This document shows positions 8,398 through 16,994 of a stretch of 64,000 nt of DNA, piece after piece. The notes under the pieces were generated by a model, which searched no databases, was not told where the DNA came from, and worked only from the letters and a program-made list of their open reading frames with translations. The position numbers were made by a program, and so were the translations under genes. How positions within the stretch are numbered: position 1 is the stretch's first letter; every line of letters starts with the position of its first letter. Source of the stretch: Pseudaeromonas sharmana (lineage in GTDB: Bacteria > Pseudomonadota > Gammaproteobacteria > Enterobacterales > Aeromonadaceae); the NCBI RefSeq assembly GCF_042649925.1, contig NZ_JBHSAF010000014.1, forward strand, positions 682,001-746,000. Reading direction: 5' to 3'.

Positions 8398-10367
8398 TCA
8401 CTCGAGGTCAGGCGAAAGCGAGCGAGCTCTTCATGGATCTGATTGGCAATCTGATCGAGCTCGACCGTCTGTTGGTGGCAATGCTCTACGACGCGTCGGG
8501 TGCCGTCTGCCAAGGTGGCCACCTGCTCCACCTGCTGATTAATCTGCTGGGCAACCTGAGTTTGTTCCCCTACCGCCTCATCGATCTGGCCGATGATCGC
8601 CGTCAGATCATCAAGGTGGGTAAACAGGTTGCTCATGGCCCCTTCCGCTTGCTCAACCTGTTTGACTGTCTGCGCCGTCGTCTGCGAACTGGCTTGCATT
8701 CGCTCCATGGCTTGGGCGGCATTGTGCTGCAGTCGCAGTATCATCTGTTGTATCTCTTCGACCGCCCCCTGGCTTCGACTGGCCAGCAACCGCACTTCGT
8801 CTGCAACCACCGCAAAACCCCGTCCCTGTTCACCGGCACGCGCGGCTTCAATCGCCGCATTCAGCGCCAGCAAATTGGTCTGCTCTGAAATTGCGCGGAT
8901 GGTATCGAGTATCGAGCCGATCTGCTGGCTGCTGCTGGCCAGTACGGCTACGTCATCCTGCGTCGCCGTAACATCGTCTCTAAGATGACGAATAGCCGCA
9001 TTCGCTGCGATTAGATTATGTCGATTCTCGGCCCCCAACTCGCGCACCGTGACGGTATTATCTGCAGCCTGACGGGTATGACGCGCCACCTCCAGACTGC
9101 TCTGTGCCATCTGAGTAATCGCCGCTGCAATCTGATCGGTGTGTTGATGTGTTTGACGCGCCTGAGACTGTCCATCCGCGCTGAGATCATCGACGACTTT
9201 GGCAATGCGGCTGGCATCCGCGGCATGGCCCCGTATCTCTACCAGCAGGCGCCCCATGGCACTTAGTAAGCCGTTCACAGCGTGACTGATATGAGCCAGC
9301 TCATCCCGTCCCATCACCTCAACCCGCACCGAGAGATCATTCTGCTCTGCAGCACCGGCCAGGGTTCGCTCGATACGCCATACCCGACGGCTGGTGAATC
9401 TGATGACCAACACATTGATGGCCACCAGAAACAGCGTTGAGCTGATCGCCAGAAACAAGGCCACCCAAACGATCCAGCGATCGCGATGCAACACCTGCTG
9501 TGCGTGAGTGGCCATCTGTTGCAGCAACGGCGATACGACCGCCTGGATATCGGCAATACGCCCGCTGGCCAGCGCAAACCAGCCTTGGCGTTCCGGGATG
9601 ACAAAGGGCCCGGGTCCGGCTTGCTGAACGCTTTGCAAGATGTCGTTTATCTGCTTCCAGCGACTATCCTGCTGCCAGTCAGCAAGGGCAGTTTTGACAG
9701 GAGGTAACCCCTGCAGGAGCAATTCATCACGCAGTTGACGCTCCTGCTGCCGGTACATCAGCAAAGCAGCCTGCTCTTGACCATCGGCCTTGTCGGCGGC
9801 CAGGAGCCCATTGACCAAACCCCGTTGCTGTCCGGCCAGCTCTTTGAGCGCCAGCAGCCGATAGATGGCAATGCCCTGCTGTCTGATTTCGATCGGCGAC
9901 AGCTGATAGACCAATTCCGCCACTTGATTGAGCGCATCGCGATTAATGCGGCTGTAACCATCAAACACGCCGCGTTTATCTAGCTGATCCACCTGCTGGC
10001 GCAAGCTGGTACGCGCCCTGAACGAGGCGACCAGCACCCCAGTGCGTTCGCCAGACAAATCCGCAGCACTCAAGCGGCGCAATGCCTCGTCGCTGGACTC
10101 TCTTGCCTGACGCAGTTCATCCACAAACTTGCTGCCCCGGCTGGCAAGATAGCCCATGCTGAGGCCGCGCTCGACGGCATTGGCGTCCATCGCCTGATCC
10201 AGCACGGTCAACTGCTCAACCAGGGTCAGGGTCATTTCGCCTTGCGTAACGGCCTGCATGCGGCCGGCAATCAGATAACTGCCAACCAGCAGCGCATACA
10301 AAATGGGACACATGCTGATGATGACCAGCAAGGTGGTTAACCGGAAGCCGCTAAGAATACGGTCCAT
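8394..10367 (-). CDS. methyl-accepting chemotaxis protein with NIT-type sensor domain
   Basis: A 657-residue transmembrane chemoreceptor. The first membrane helix is at about 12-33. A large periplasmic helical domain (40-300) resembles the NIT nitrate/nitrite-sensing module (ANAVERGLSMGYLASRG). A second helix, WVALFLAISSTLFLVAINVL, is at about 300-322, followed by HAMP. The signalling hairpin carries the invariant tip motif EQTNLLALNAAIEAARAGE and GRGFAVVADEVR. The ligand is inferred from the domain and not proven. The gene stands alone, with no che genes nearby. Confidence 0.92.
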   Translation of the reverse strand: MDRILSGFRLTTLLVIISMCPILYALLVGSYLIAGRMQAVTQGEMTLTLVEQLTVLDQAMDANAVERGLSMGYLASRGSKFVDELRQARESSDEALRRLSAADLSGERTGVLVASFRARTSLRQQVDQLDKRGVFDGYSRINRDALNQVAELVYQLSPIEIRQQGIAIYRLLALKELAGQQRGLVNGLLAADKADGQEQAALLMYRQQERQLRDELLLQGLPPVKTALADWQQDSRWKQINDILQSVQQAGPGPFVIPERQGWFALASGRIADIQAVVSPLLQQMATHAQQVLHRDRWIVWVALFLAISSTLFLVAINVLVIRFTSRRVWRIERTLAGAAEQNDLSVRVEVMGRDELAHISHAVNGLLSAMGRLLVEIRGHAADASRIAKVVDDLSADGQSQARQTHQHTDQIAAAITQMAQSSLEVARHTRQAADNTVTVRELGAENRHNLIAANAAIRHLRDDVTATQDDVAVLASSSQQIGSILDTIRAISEQTNLLALNAAIEAARAGEQGRGFAVVADEVRLLASRSQGAVEEIQQMILRLQHNAAQAMERMQASSQTTAQTVKQVEQAEGAMSNLFTHLDDLTAIIGQIDEAVGEQTQVAQQINQQVEQVATLADGTRRVVEHCHQQTVELDQIANQIHEELARFRLTSSD

Positions 10368-10608
10368 GCCATCCCTCGCAATGAAATGAGCTTTTGCAGA
10401 CAGCTTAGTTCACGTTTTCGAGGATTACCGAACGAGGCCCAGCTGATGGCCGTTTTCAAGCCCGGACAGACCTCTCATCCTGAGCAAGAAATCATTTTCT
10501 TGGCAGCCACAGACAGTAAAATGGTCTCAATCCAGACCGGCCTTGACGGGCCGGCATGCAGCTCGGCCGCACAAAGCGGACTCAGACGGTTTCGAAAGGG
10601 ACAAGACA

Positions 10609-11184
10609 ATGCATTTTCAGGGCAGAATAACCGATTGGAGCCAGGAGCGTGGTTATGGCTTCATTGAGCCTCATGGCGCCACGCAACGGGTCTACCTCAA
10701 CGTCAATGCGTTTGCATCGCTCTCGCGCCTTCCCCAGGACGGCGATATTGTGGTTTATCAGGCGGATATCGATCAAATCCACAGGCCAGAAGCACGTGAG
10801 GCCTGGTTGCTGGATGACTGGAAACAGCGCAGGGAGGTTCGACGTCCGAGCGTGCTGCCGGTGACCCTGGGCTGTATCAGCTGGTTTGTGTTGCTCTTGC
10901 TGGGCATCCAGTACGATCGCCTGCCAGCGCTATTACCGATCCTCTATCTGTTGGCCAGTCTGCTGGCCTTGTTCGCGCAGCCCGGCAAGGAGAGCACAGC
11001 GCTCAGTCCCCATCTGACGAAGCTGCAAAAACTGCTACCGGCGTTGACGTTGCTTGGGGGCTGGCCCGGCCTGATGTTCGCCCGCCACCGGCAAGCACTT
11101 GGCGAACGCCAACGGTTGGCCTGGTTGGGATGGCTGGTCAGCATCAATGTCGTGCTGACCAGTCTGCTGGCATTTAGCCGTTAA
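10609..11184 (+). CDS. cold-shock-domain / DUF1294 membrane protein
   Basis: A 191-residue protein fusing an N-terminal cold-shock-like RNA/DNA-binding domain (residues 1-65; MHFQGRITDWSQERGYGFIE, matching the RNP1 GYGFI) to a DUF1294 membrane domain with about four hydrophobic segments (105-190). The ATG at 10609 is placed by AAAGGG 8 bases upstream and by the cold-shock motif. The combination is known in many proteobacteria, but its function is unsettled. A stem-loop follows the stop codon. Confidence 0.87.
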   Translation: MHFQGRITDWSQERGYGFIEPHGATQRVYLNVNAFASLSRLPQDGDIVVYQADIDQIHRPEAREAWLLDDWKQRREVRRPSVLPVTLGCISWFVLLLLGIQYDRLPALLPILYLLASLLALFAQPGKESTALSPHLTKLQKLLPALTLLGGWPGLMFARHRQALGERQRLAWLGWLVSINVVLTSLLAFSR

Positions 11185-11212
11185 GCCGCACTCATACCAA
11201 GTTGCCCAGCGA

Positions 11213-11243
11213 ACAATCCGCCCGGCTCTGCCGGGCGGATTGT
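11213..11243. terminator. stem-loop between convergent genes
   Basis: A perfect 14-bp inverted repeat (11213-11226 with 11230-11243) with a 3-base loop lies between the DUF1294 gene and the convergent symporter gene. There is no T-run on either side, so it is a weak or bidirectional terminator, or an mRNA 3'-end stabiliser. Confidence 0.6.
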
Positions 11244-11268
11244 CAGTGTGGCGATGACGGCATAGGCT

Positions 11269-12645
11269 TCAGGCAGGCTGGATATCAGGCTCCTGATCAT
11301 CGGCATCGCGGGCGGCAAAGAACGCTCGCGTCTCGTCGATGATGACGTGACGCAAGCCAATGAGGCCGATCAGATTAGGGACCGCCATCAAGCCGTTCAC
11401 GATATCCGCCAGCACCCAGATCATATCCAGGTGCAAGAAGGCGCCACTGGCCACCAGCAGCAGGTAGATAACCCGATACGGTTTGATGGCTTTAACACCC
11501 AGCAGGTACTCGGCACAACGTTCACCGTAATAGTTCCAACCCAGAATGGTGGTAAAGGCGAAAAACAGCAGACCGATGCTGACCAGATAGACCCCGACCT
11601 GCGGATTGAGTCCGTGGGAGAACGCGAGGCTGGTCATGGCTGCTCCGCTCTCGGCACTACTCCAGGCACCGGTCACCACCAATACCAGTCCGGTCATGGT
11701 GCAGATGACAATGGTGTCAAAAAAGGTCCCCGTCATCGAGACCAGGCCTTGTTCGACACAAGAATTGGTTTTTGCTGCCGCCGCGGCTATCGGTGCCGAT
11801 CCCAGGCCTGATTCATTGGAGAACACCCCACGCGCCACACCTGACTGGATAGCCAGCATGATACCGGCCCCCACAAAGCCACCGGTGGCCGCCGAGCCAG
11901 TAAAGGCACTGCTGATCACCAGTGCTATCGCCGTCGGTAGATCCGCCAGATTGGCATACAACACCGCCAGACATGAGCCGATATAAAACAGCGCCATGAA
12001 CGGCACAATTTTGGTCGAGACGTTGGCGATGGCATTGAGACCGCCAAGTGTCACCATGGCGACCAACAGCGTCAGCAGGGCGGCAGTCACCTCGCGCGGC
12101 ACCGAGAATGAAATGGTCATCGCATCGGTAATGGCATTCACCTGCGGGAAGGTCCCGATGCCAAAAAACGCCACGCCAACACCAAACAGCGCAAACAGCT
12201 TGGCCAGCAACGGCGATCCCAACCCGCGCTCCAGATAATGCATCGGGCCGCCAGCCATCTGACCGTTGGCATCCTGGACTCGGTACTTCACTGCCAGCAG
12301 GCATTCGGCGTACTTAGTCGCCATGCCAAACAGGGCCGCCATCCACATCCAGAACAGCGCACCCGGGCCGCCAAGTTTGATGGCCGTTGCTACGCCGACG
12401 ATGTTGCCTGTGCCAATGGTGGCAGACAGGGCGGTGCACAGGGCACCAAAACTGGAGACATCGCCTTCCTTGCCTTCGCCCTGATCACGACCAAATACCA
12501 GCCGCAACGCCAATGGCAGGCGCACTATCTGCAGCAGACCCAGCCGCAACGTGAGGTAGATGCCGGTACCGACCAGCAGGATAAGCAAGGGTGGGCCCCA
12601 GACCAGCGAGTCCAGCGTTTCCAACAGTGATTGAATTGATGACAT
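11269..12645 (-). CDS. sodium:alanine/glycine symporter (AGCS family)
   Basis: An inner-membrane amino-acid carrier of 458 residues with about 10-11 hydrophobic helices. Family signatures are ALCTALSATIGTGNIVGVA, GGPGALFWMWMAALFGMATKYAE and SNESGLGSAPIAAAAAKT. The tandem glycine riboswitch upstream points to glycine as a transported or sensed solute, so glycine (and probably alanine) uptake with Na+ is likely. The start ATG at 12645 follows AAGGAGG, which forms one arm of a hairpin (12650-12677). Confidence 0.93.
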   Translation of the reverse strand: MSSIQSLLETLDSLVWGPPLLILLVGTGIYLTLRLGLLQIVRLPLALRLVFGRDQGEGKEGDVSSFGALCTALSATIGTGNIVGVATAIKLGGPGALFWMWMAALFGMATKYAECLLAVKYRVQDANGQMAGGPMHYLERGLGSPLLAKLFALFGVGVAFFGIGTFPQVNAITDAMTISFSVPREVTAALLTLLVAMVTLGGLNAIANVSTKIVPFMALFYIGSCLAVLYANLADLPTAIALVISSAFTGSAATGGFVGAGIMLAIQSGVARGVFSNESGLGSAPIAAAAAKTNSCVEQGLVSMTGTFFDTIVICTMTGLVLVVTGAWSSAESGAAMTSLAFSHGLNPQVGVYLVSIGLLFFAFTTILGWNYYGERCAEYLLGVKAIKPYRVIYLLLVASGAFLHLDMIWVLADIVNGLMAVPNLIGLIGLRHVIIDETRAFFAARDADDQEPDIQPA

Positions 12646-12649
12646 GCAT

Positions 12650-12677
12650 CCTCCTTAAGCAATATAAATTAAGGAGG
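12650..12677 (-). promoter_or_regulatory. hairpin enclosing the symporter ribosome binding site
   Basis: On the transcribed (minus) strand, CCTCCTTAA (12677-12669) pairs perfectly over 9 bases with TTAAGGAGG (12658-12650) around a 10-base AT-rich loop. The second arm is the Shine-Dalgarno sequence of the symporter, 4 bases from its ATG. Formation of the stem would hide the ribosome site. It lies downstream of the glycine riboswitch and is its likely expression platform, acting on translation. Pairing is seen; the switching is inferred. Confidence 0.7.
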
Positions 12678-12757
12678 AGAAGGATGATCTTCCCATAGAC
12701 AAGGCGCGCACAGAGGCGAGGATCATGCGGGCAAGCCCGGGTAAAATCATCCCATCC

Positions 12758-12930
12758 CCTCTGTCCTTTTGCCTGAGAGTTTCCGGCTATCATGGTGATA
12801 GCCTTGCTCCTTCGGCGCCCGATTAAACGGGTCTCTCCAGAGTATCGTCCAGTAGCAGTCCACACCGGTTACCCGGAACCTGAAAGATTTACTTCTTCGG
12901 TGGATGGTCTCCCATCACTCTCCTGCTACC
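12758..12930 (-). ncRNA. tandem glycine riboswitch
   Basis: Read on the minus strand, the downstream aptamer (12850 to 12758) shows CTCTGGAGAGACCC, then GGCGCCGAAGGAGCAA, then ACTCTCAGGCAAAAGGACAG, the classic conserved blocks of glycine aptamer II. The upstream aptamer (12930 to about 12851) shows AGGAGAGTGATGGGAGACC, CACCGAAGAAGTAAA and TTTCAGGT. A short linker (TGGAC region) joins them. It is oriented toward the AGCS symporter, so it should couple glycine level to symporter expression. About 80 bases separate it from the ribosome-site hairpin. Confidence 0.95.
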
Positions 12931-13244
12931 TTCATCCGAACTATTTGGATTGGGCGGCAGCATATTAATCCTGATTCCAGATTCTGAACACCCCTATATC
13001 GCTACCTTTTACCCAAGTTAATGGTCAATTTATGCGCAATCCAATCGCGTCTGCCGTGAAAAAGCGTCAGCCAGTGCGCCGAATTGCGCCCGATGGCGAC
13101 GCCGTGGTCGATGCATACCCTTCCCTATCCCGGCCCTCAGTGACAACACGAGCTCCACCGCAGCCAGGTGCGGGAATAACGGCGCGCTTTGTCGCCAGTT
13201 CTGCTATGCTTCGCCACCCTGTTTTGGCCCTGCGAGAGACCGCC

Positions 13245-14624
13245 GTGAACCATACCGACTTTTCCCAACTGGGGTTGCCTGCTGCCCTGCAAGATAACCT
13301 CGATAGCCTCGGCTATCAGCAGATGACCCCGATCCAGGCACAAAGTCTGCCATTGGTGCTGGCCGGCAAGGATCTGATCGCCAAGGCCAAGACCGGCAGC
13401 GGCAAAACCGCGGCCTTTGGTCTCGGCCTGCTGGCGGCACTGGATGTCAGCCGTCTGGAAGTACAGGCACTGGTGCTGTGTCCGACACGCGAGCTGGCCG
13501 ACCAGGTGGCGACCGAAATCCGCCGCCTGGCGCGCTGCCTGCCCAACGTCAAGCTGGTGACCCTGTGTGGCGGTGTACCGACCGCACCGCAATCGGCCAG
13601 TCTGGGTTTCGGCGCGCATATTGCCGTCGGCACCCCAGGTCGCCTGCTCAAGCATCTGCAACAGGGCACGCTGCGTCTTGAAAGCCTGCGCACGCTGGTA
13701 CTGGATGAAGCCGACCGCATGCTCGACATGGGGTTCGGCGAGGACATCCACCAAGTCATCAGCTTTGCCCCGCGTGAACGCCAGACCCTGCTGTTCTCTG
13801 CCACCTACCCCGAGGGCATCGCCAACATGAGCCGAGGCGTGCAGCGTCAGCCGGTGGAGGTCAGCGTCGAAGCCCTGCATCAGGAGAATGCCATCGCGCA
13901 ACTGCTGTTCGAAGTAGCCCCGGGTGCTCGTCCCGAGGCACTCGCTCGGCTGTTGAGCCACTACCAGCCCGGTTCCTGCGTGGTGTTCTGTAATACCAAA
14001 CGCGCCTGCAACGATGTGACTGACTATCTGACCGGACGCGGCTTCTCGGCGCTGGCGCTCAACGGCGATCTGGAGCAGCGCGATCGAGATCAAGTGCTGG
14101 TGCGGTTTGCCAACGGCAGTGCGGCCATACTGGTGGCCACCGATGTCGCCGCCCGCGGTCTGGATATCAAGGAGCTCGGTGCCGTGATCAACTACGAGCT
14201 GACCTATGATCCGGAAGTGCATGTGCACCGTATCGGCCGGACCGGTCGCGCCGGCCAGCAAGGCCTGGCCCTGAGTCTGTATCAGGCGAATGAGGCACAG
14301 CGCGTTACCGTCATCGAAGAGTACCTCGGCAGCACACTGCCGCAGGGCGATTTGGAGAGCCTGGAGGCTCAGCTCCGCCCGGTACAACCCGAATATGCCA
14401 CCCTCTCCATCGGCGGCGGGCGCAAGGACAAACTGCGTCCCGGCGACATCCTCGGCGCCCTGACCGGTGACGGCGGGATAGACGGCGATCAGGTCGGTAA
14501 GATCCAGGTGCAGGACCAGTTTGCCTACGTCGCGGTACGCCGCAGCCAGGCCAAGCTCGCACTCAAGCGCCTGAACGACGGCAAGATCAAGGGCCGCAGC
14601 TACCGGGTCCGCCTGCTGGGATAA
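13245..14624 (+). CDS. dbpA: ATP-dependent RNA helicase DbpA
   Basis: A DEAD-box helicase that acts on the 50S ribosomal subunit by recognising hairpin 92 of 23S rRNA. RecA domain 1 has AKTGSGKT (Walker A), VLDEADRML (DEAD) and FSATY (SAT). RecA domain 2 has ATDVAARGLD and HRIGRTGRAG. The C-terminal RRM-like domain (about 385-459; RKDKLRPGDILGAL) is the DbpA-specific rRNA-binding part. The GTG start gives 459 residues, matching the family (about 457). The open frame extends upstream to 13032, but that stretch has no helicase homology. The long antisense frame here is spurious. Confidence 0.94.
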   Translation: MNHTDFSQLGLPAALQDNLDSLGYQQMTPIQAQSLPLVLAGKDLIAKAKTGSGKTAAFGLGLLAALDVSRLEVQALVLCPTRELADQVATEIRRLARCLPNVKLVTLCGGVPTAPQSASLGFGAHIAVGTPGRLLKHLQQGTLRLESLRTLVLDEADRMLDMGFGEDIHQVISFAPRERQTLLFSATYPEGIANMSRGVQRQPVEVSVEALHQENAIAQLLFEVAPGARPEALARLLSHYQPGSCVVFCNTKRACNDVTDYLTGRGFSALALNGDLEQRDRDQVLVRFANGSAAILVATDVAARGLDIKELGAVINYELTYDPEVHVHRIGRTGRAGQQGLALSLYQANEAQRVTVIEEYLGSTLPQGDLESLEAQLRPVQPEYATLSIGGGRKDKLRPGDILGALTGDGGIDGDQVGKIQVQDQFAYVAVRRSQAKLALKRLNDGKIKGRSYRVRLLG

Positions 14625-14632
14625 CACCGGCG

Positions 14633-14661
14633 ACACACGCCAGCTGGTGCCCGGCGTGTGT
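14633..14661 (+). terminator. possible dbpA terminator
   Basis: A 9-bp stem, ACACACGCC (14633-14641) with GGCGTGTGT (14653-14661), and an 11-base loop starts 9 bases after the dbpA stop. Only short pyrimidine sequence follows, so efficiency is doubtful. Confidence 0.4.
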
Positions 14662-14788
14662 TCTCCAGCGAGAAGTGCTATGTTTTTGCCGTTTTGAGAC
14701 AAAAAATGCATTCGGTGCCGTGAATATCGCGGTTTAGCCCGCATTCACCCTCATCATGCACTGAACCGACTGGCATAAGGATCGCGCC

Positions 14789-15409
14789 ATGCAAGAGAAC
14801 AGCGCCGCTAACAGGGACCGACAGCCGGCAGAGGCCCTGCAACAGCTCGATAACCAAGCACTGGCGGCGCTGCACCAGCAGATGTTGCGCTTTGCGCGAC
14901 TGCAACTGGGGGATCCCCATCTGGCTGAAGACTCAGTGCAAGAAGCGCTGGCCGGAGCCTTGCAAAATGCCGCCGCCTTTACCGGGCAAGCGGCGCTGCG
15001 TACCTGGGTGTTCGCCATTCTCAAGCACAAAATTGCCGATACCTTGCGGCATAAGCAACGGCTCACCGATGCGAGCAATTTGTTACGCAGCGACGAAGAG
15101 GAACAGGACTTTGCCGCTCTGTTCGATAGCAGTGGTCACTGGCCGAGTGCGGAGCGCCCCAGAGCCTGGGGTAATCCCGATGAGGCCGTGCTCGAGAATC
15201 AGTTCTGGCGCGTATTCGAGGCGTGCCTGGATAACCTGCCGGGCGCCCAGGCTCGCGTCTTCATGATGCGGGAGTTTATCGAACTGGAATCCGATGAGGT
15301 CTGCCGCGCCGTCGATATCTCGCTGAGTAATCTTAATGTCATGCTATACCGGGCCAGAATGCGCTTGCGCGAATGCCTGGATAGCCGCTGGTTTAGGGAG
15401 AAGCCGTGA
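14789..15409 (+). CDS. ECF-type RNA polymerase sigma factor
   Basis: A 206-residue group-4 sigma factor. Region 2 (about 30-95) includes LGDPHLAEDSVQEAL and AALRTWVFAILKHKIAD. Region 4 (about 140-200) includes NLPGAQARVFMMREFIELE and the helix-turn-helix ISLSNLNVMLYRARMRLREC. AAGGA precedes the ATG by 8 bases. The next gene starts within its stop codon and encodes a zinc anti-sigma protein. The pair converges on the bufferin operon. By analogy with RpoQ beside the gold-induced gig genes of Cupriavidus and SigF for Caulobacter bufferins, it probably drives that operon in response to copper or related metals. The target is inference. Confidence 0.9.
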   Translation: MQENSAANRDRQPAEALQQLDNQALAALHQQMLRFARLQLGDPHLAEDSVQEALAGALQNAAAFTGQAALRTWVFAILKHKIADTLRHKQRLTDASNLLRSDEEEQDFAALFDSSGHWPSAERPRAWGNPDEAVLENQFWRVFEACLDNLPGAQARVFMMREFIELESDEVCRAVDISLSNLNVMLYRARMRLRECLDSRWFREKP

Positions 15410-15627
15410 TGCTCAACTGTCACCAGGCGACACGCCTGCTGTCTGAAAATCAGGACCGGCCACTGACGCTTAACGAACGACTGCTGTTAAAACTTCACTT
15501 ACTGATGTGCAGCGGATGCCGTAACGTCGACAAGCAGTTTGGAACGATACGGCACATCACACGGCTCTATGTTCAGGGAAAGCCAGTACAGGGGAAACAA
15601 CCGCCTGACGATGACTCAACATCATGA
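15409..15627 (+). CDS. small zinc-finger anti-sigma factor
   Basis: A 72-residue protein with a Cys-His pair near the N-terminus (NCHQATRLLSE) and HLLMCSGC in the middle. H-x3-C-x2-C plus the N-terminal Cys form the ZAS zinc-binding motif of zf-HC2 anti-sigma factors. There is no membrane segment, so it is a soluble type. Its ATG overlaps the sigma factor TGA (TGATG), implying coupled synthesis. It should hold the sigma factor inactive; release by thiol-reactive metal or oxidation is typical for ZAS proteins and is inferred here. Confidence 0.8.
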   Translation: MLNCHQATRLLSENQDRPLTLNERLLLKLHLLMCSGCRNVDKQFGTIRHITRLYVQGKPVQGKQPPDDDSTS

Positions 15628-15648
15628 GGCACGCAAGTCATCTGCGCC

Positions 15649-16185
15649 TCAGCGCCGGCATTGAGCCTGGCGCTGCCATTGCCTGACCAGCCATTGATCC
15701 ACAGACACGACACCCGGCCCCCTGGCCAGCAGAAACAGAAGACAGGCCGCCCAGACACCATGGGTGGCGTAGGCATCCGGATAGACCAGCACCTGGATGA
15801 CCAGAGTCATGATCAGGAGCCCGCAGGCCGCCAGACGGGTACCCAACCCCAATAACAACAGCAGCGGAAACAGATGCTCCGCCGTAGCCGCCAGCAGAGC
15901 CGCCAGTTCCGGCTCGAGCAGCGGCAGGCGGTACTCCTCACGAAACAGATAGACAGCCCCATCGCTCAGACGAGGCCAGCCCAGTTGTAGCGTCCCAGAG
16001 AACAGATCAATCGCCCATCCCTCGACCTTGGTCTGCCCCGATTGCCAAAAGATGGCGGCGATGGAAAACCGGGCCAACAGCGCGATCACACTGTCAGGGA
16101 TCCGCTGACAGCTCTGTAATAGCATACGAATGACGGAGGCAATGGGCCGCGCCGCCAACGGTTCAGGTCGAGTCGTGCCATTCAT
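15649..16185 (-). CDS. DoxX-family membrane protein of bufferin operon
   Basis: A 178-residue inner-membrane protein with four hydrophobic helices (about 35-55, 95-118, 122-142, 146-165). The DoxX feature IAAIFWQSGQTKVEGW lies just after the first helix. It is the last gene of the bufABC-doxX operon and starts inside the bufC stop (ATGA overlap). DoxX proteins accompany many bufferin/gig clusters (GigD/GigT); their role, perhaps redox or quinone linked, is unproven. It converges with the anti-sigma gene, with 21 bases between stops. Confidence 0.88.
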   Translation of the reverse strand: MNGTTRPEPLAARPIASVIRMLLQSCQRIPDSVIALLARFSIAAIFWQSGQTKVEGWAIDLFSGTLQLGWPRLSDGAVYLFREEYRLPLLEPELAALLAATAEHLFPLLLLLGLGTRLAACGLLIMTLVIQVLVYPDAYATHGVWAACLLFLLARGPGVVSVDQWLVRQWQRQAQCRR

Positions 16186-16994
16186 TTGGGTTCTCCTTGC
16201 GTAACGGGTTGAGAAAAGCCCATGACCGCCTGCTGTTGCAGTAACAGTTGCAAGCCAGGCGTGACATCGAAACCGGCATCCTGCAGCTGGACATGCATCA
16301 TCGCCTCGCCTAGCGTCATGCCCTGCTGCAGTGCCGAGATGAAACGATAGCTGCCTATATCCAGCGCCAGCAGATGTACGTTCAGGCCAGTACGAATCAA
16401 TATCCCCTGTTCAGGGCTCTCCAGAGACAGCTGTGCCAGTTGTTGTCCGACTGGCTGCGAGTGGTTGCCATCATGCTCGGACTGATGTGCCGCCCAGATT
16501 GAGAGCACGGCATAGGACGAATGGATGCACTGCAACGAGGGATGGAATATGAGCTTTCGCGCCGGCAACTGGCGTTCATCCTCCAGGACCCGGGCCAATG
16601 CCGCCGCATCGATGCCGCGGCCATCGGCACAGTGAAACGCTTGGATATAGCGCCATTCCAGCTCGGCGACATCCGCCAGATAAGGCACCGCGGCAGCCGG
16701 TGCAAACTGACGAATAAACCGCGGCAAGTCTGCCCCATACTCGGCCAAAAGCGGTGATGTTGGCGGATGTTGAGACACAAAGTGGTGTGCCATGGCGCGA
16801 AAAAATGGCACGCCAACCAACGCCTCGACGACCGGAAAACTCGCCGCCAGCGCCTCGATCAACGCGGTCAACACATTGTTCCGGTAGACGGCCAAACGCG
16901 CCGCGGGGTCGGATCCGTTCCAGGTACGTAGACCGGCTGGCACAACCGGATCCGCCTCTGTTAACGCCTGATAAAAATCCTGCTGCCAACTCAC
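16182..16994 (-). CDS. bufC: DUF2063 protein, bufferin maturation partner BufC
   Basis: A 270-residue protein whose N-terminal DUF2063 domain (about 5-95) carries RLAVYRNNVLTALIEALAASFPVVEALVG, characteristic of HvfC/BufC/GigC proteins. The rest is a helical/beta domain that in related clusters binds the precursor peptide and assists the DUF692 enzyme. It starts with GTG overlapping the bufB stop (GTGA) and overlaps doxX by ATGA, so the three are tightly coupled. Older annotations call this a DNA-binding domain; the operon context argues for peptide maturation. Confidence 0.88.
   Translation of the reverse strand: MSWQQDFYQALTEADPVVPAGLRTWNGSDPAARLAVYRNNVLTALIEALAASFPVVEALVGVPFFRAMAHHFVSQHPPTSPLLAEYGADLPRFIRQFAPAAAVPYLADVAELEWRYIQAFHCADGRGIDAAALARVLEDERQLPARKLIFHPSLQCIHSSYAVLSIWAAHQSEHDGNHSQPVGQQLAQLSLESPEQGILIRTGLNVHLLALDIGSYRFISALQQGMTLGEAMMHVQLQDAGFDVTPGLQLLLQQQAVMGFSQPVTQGEPK

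Noticed and set aside
13137..14744. 535-codon open frame antisense to dbpA
   Set aside because: It mirrors the GC-rich codon pattern of dbpA, has no ribosome site or recognisable domain, and the sense frame has all helicase motifs.
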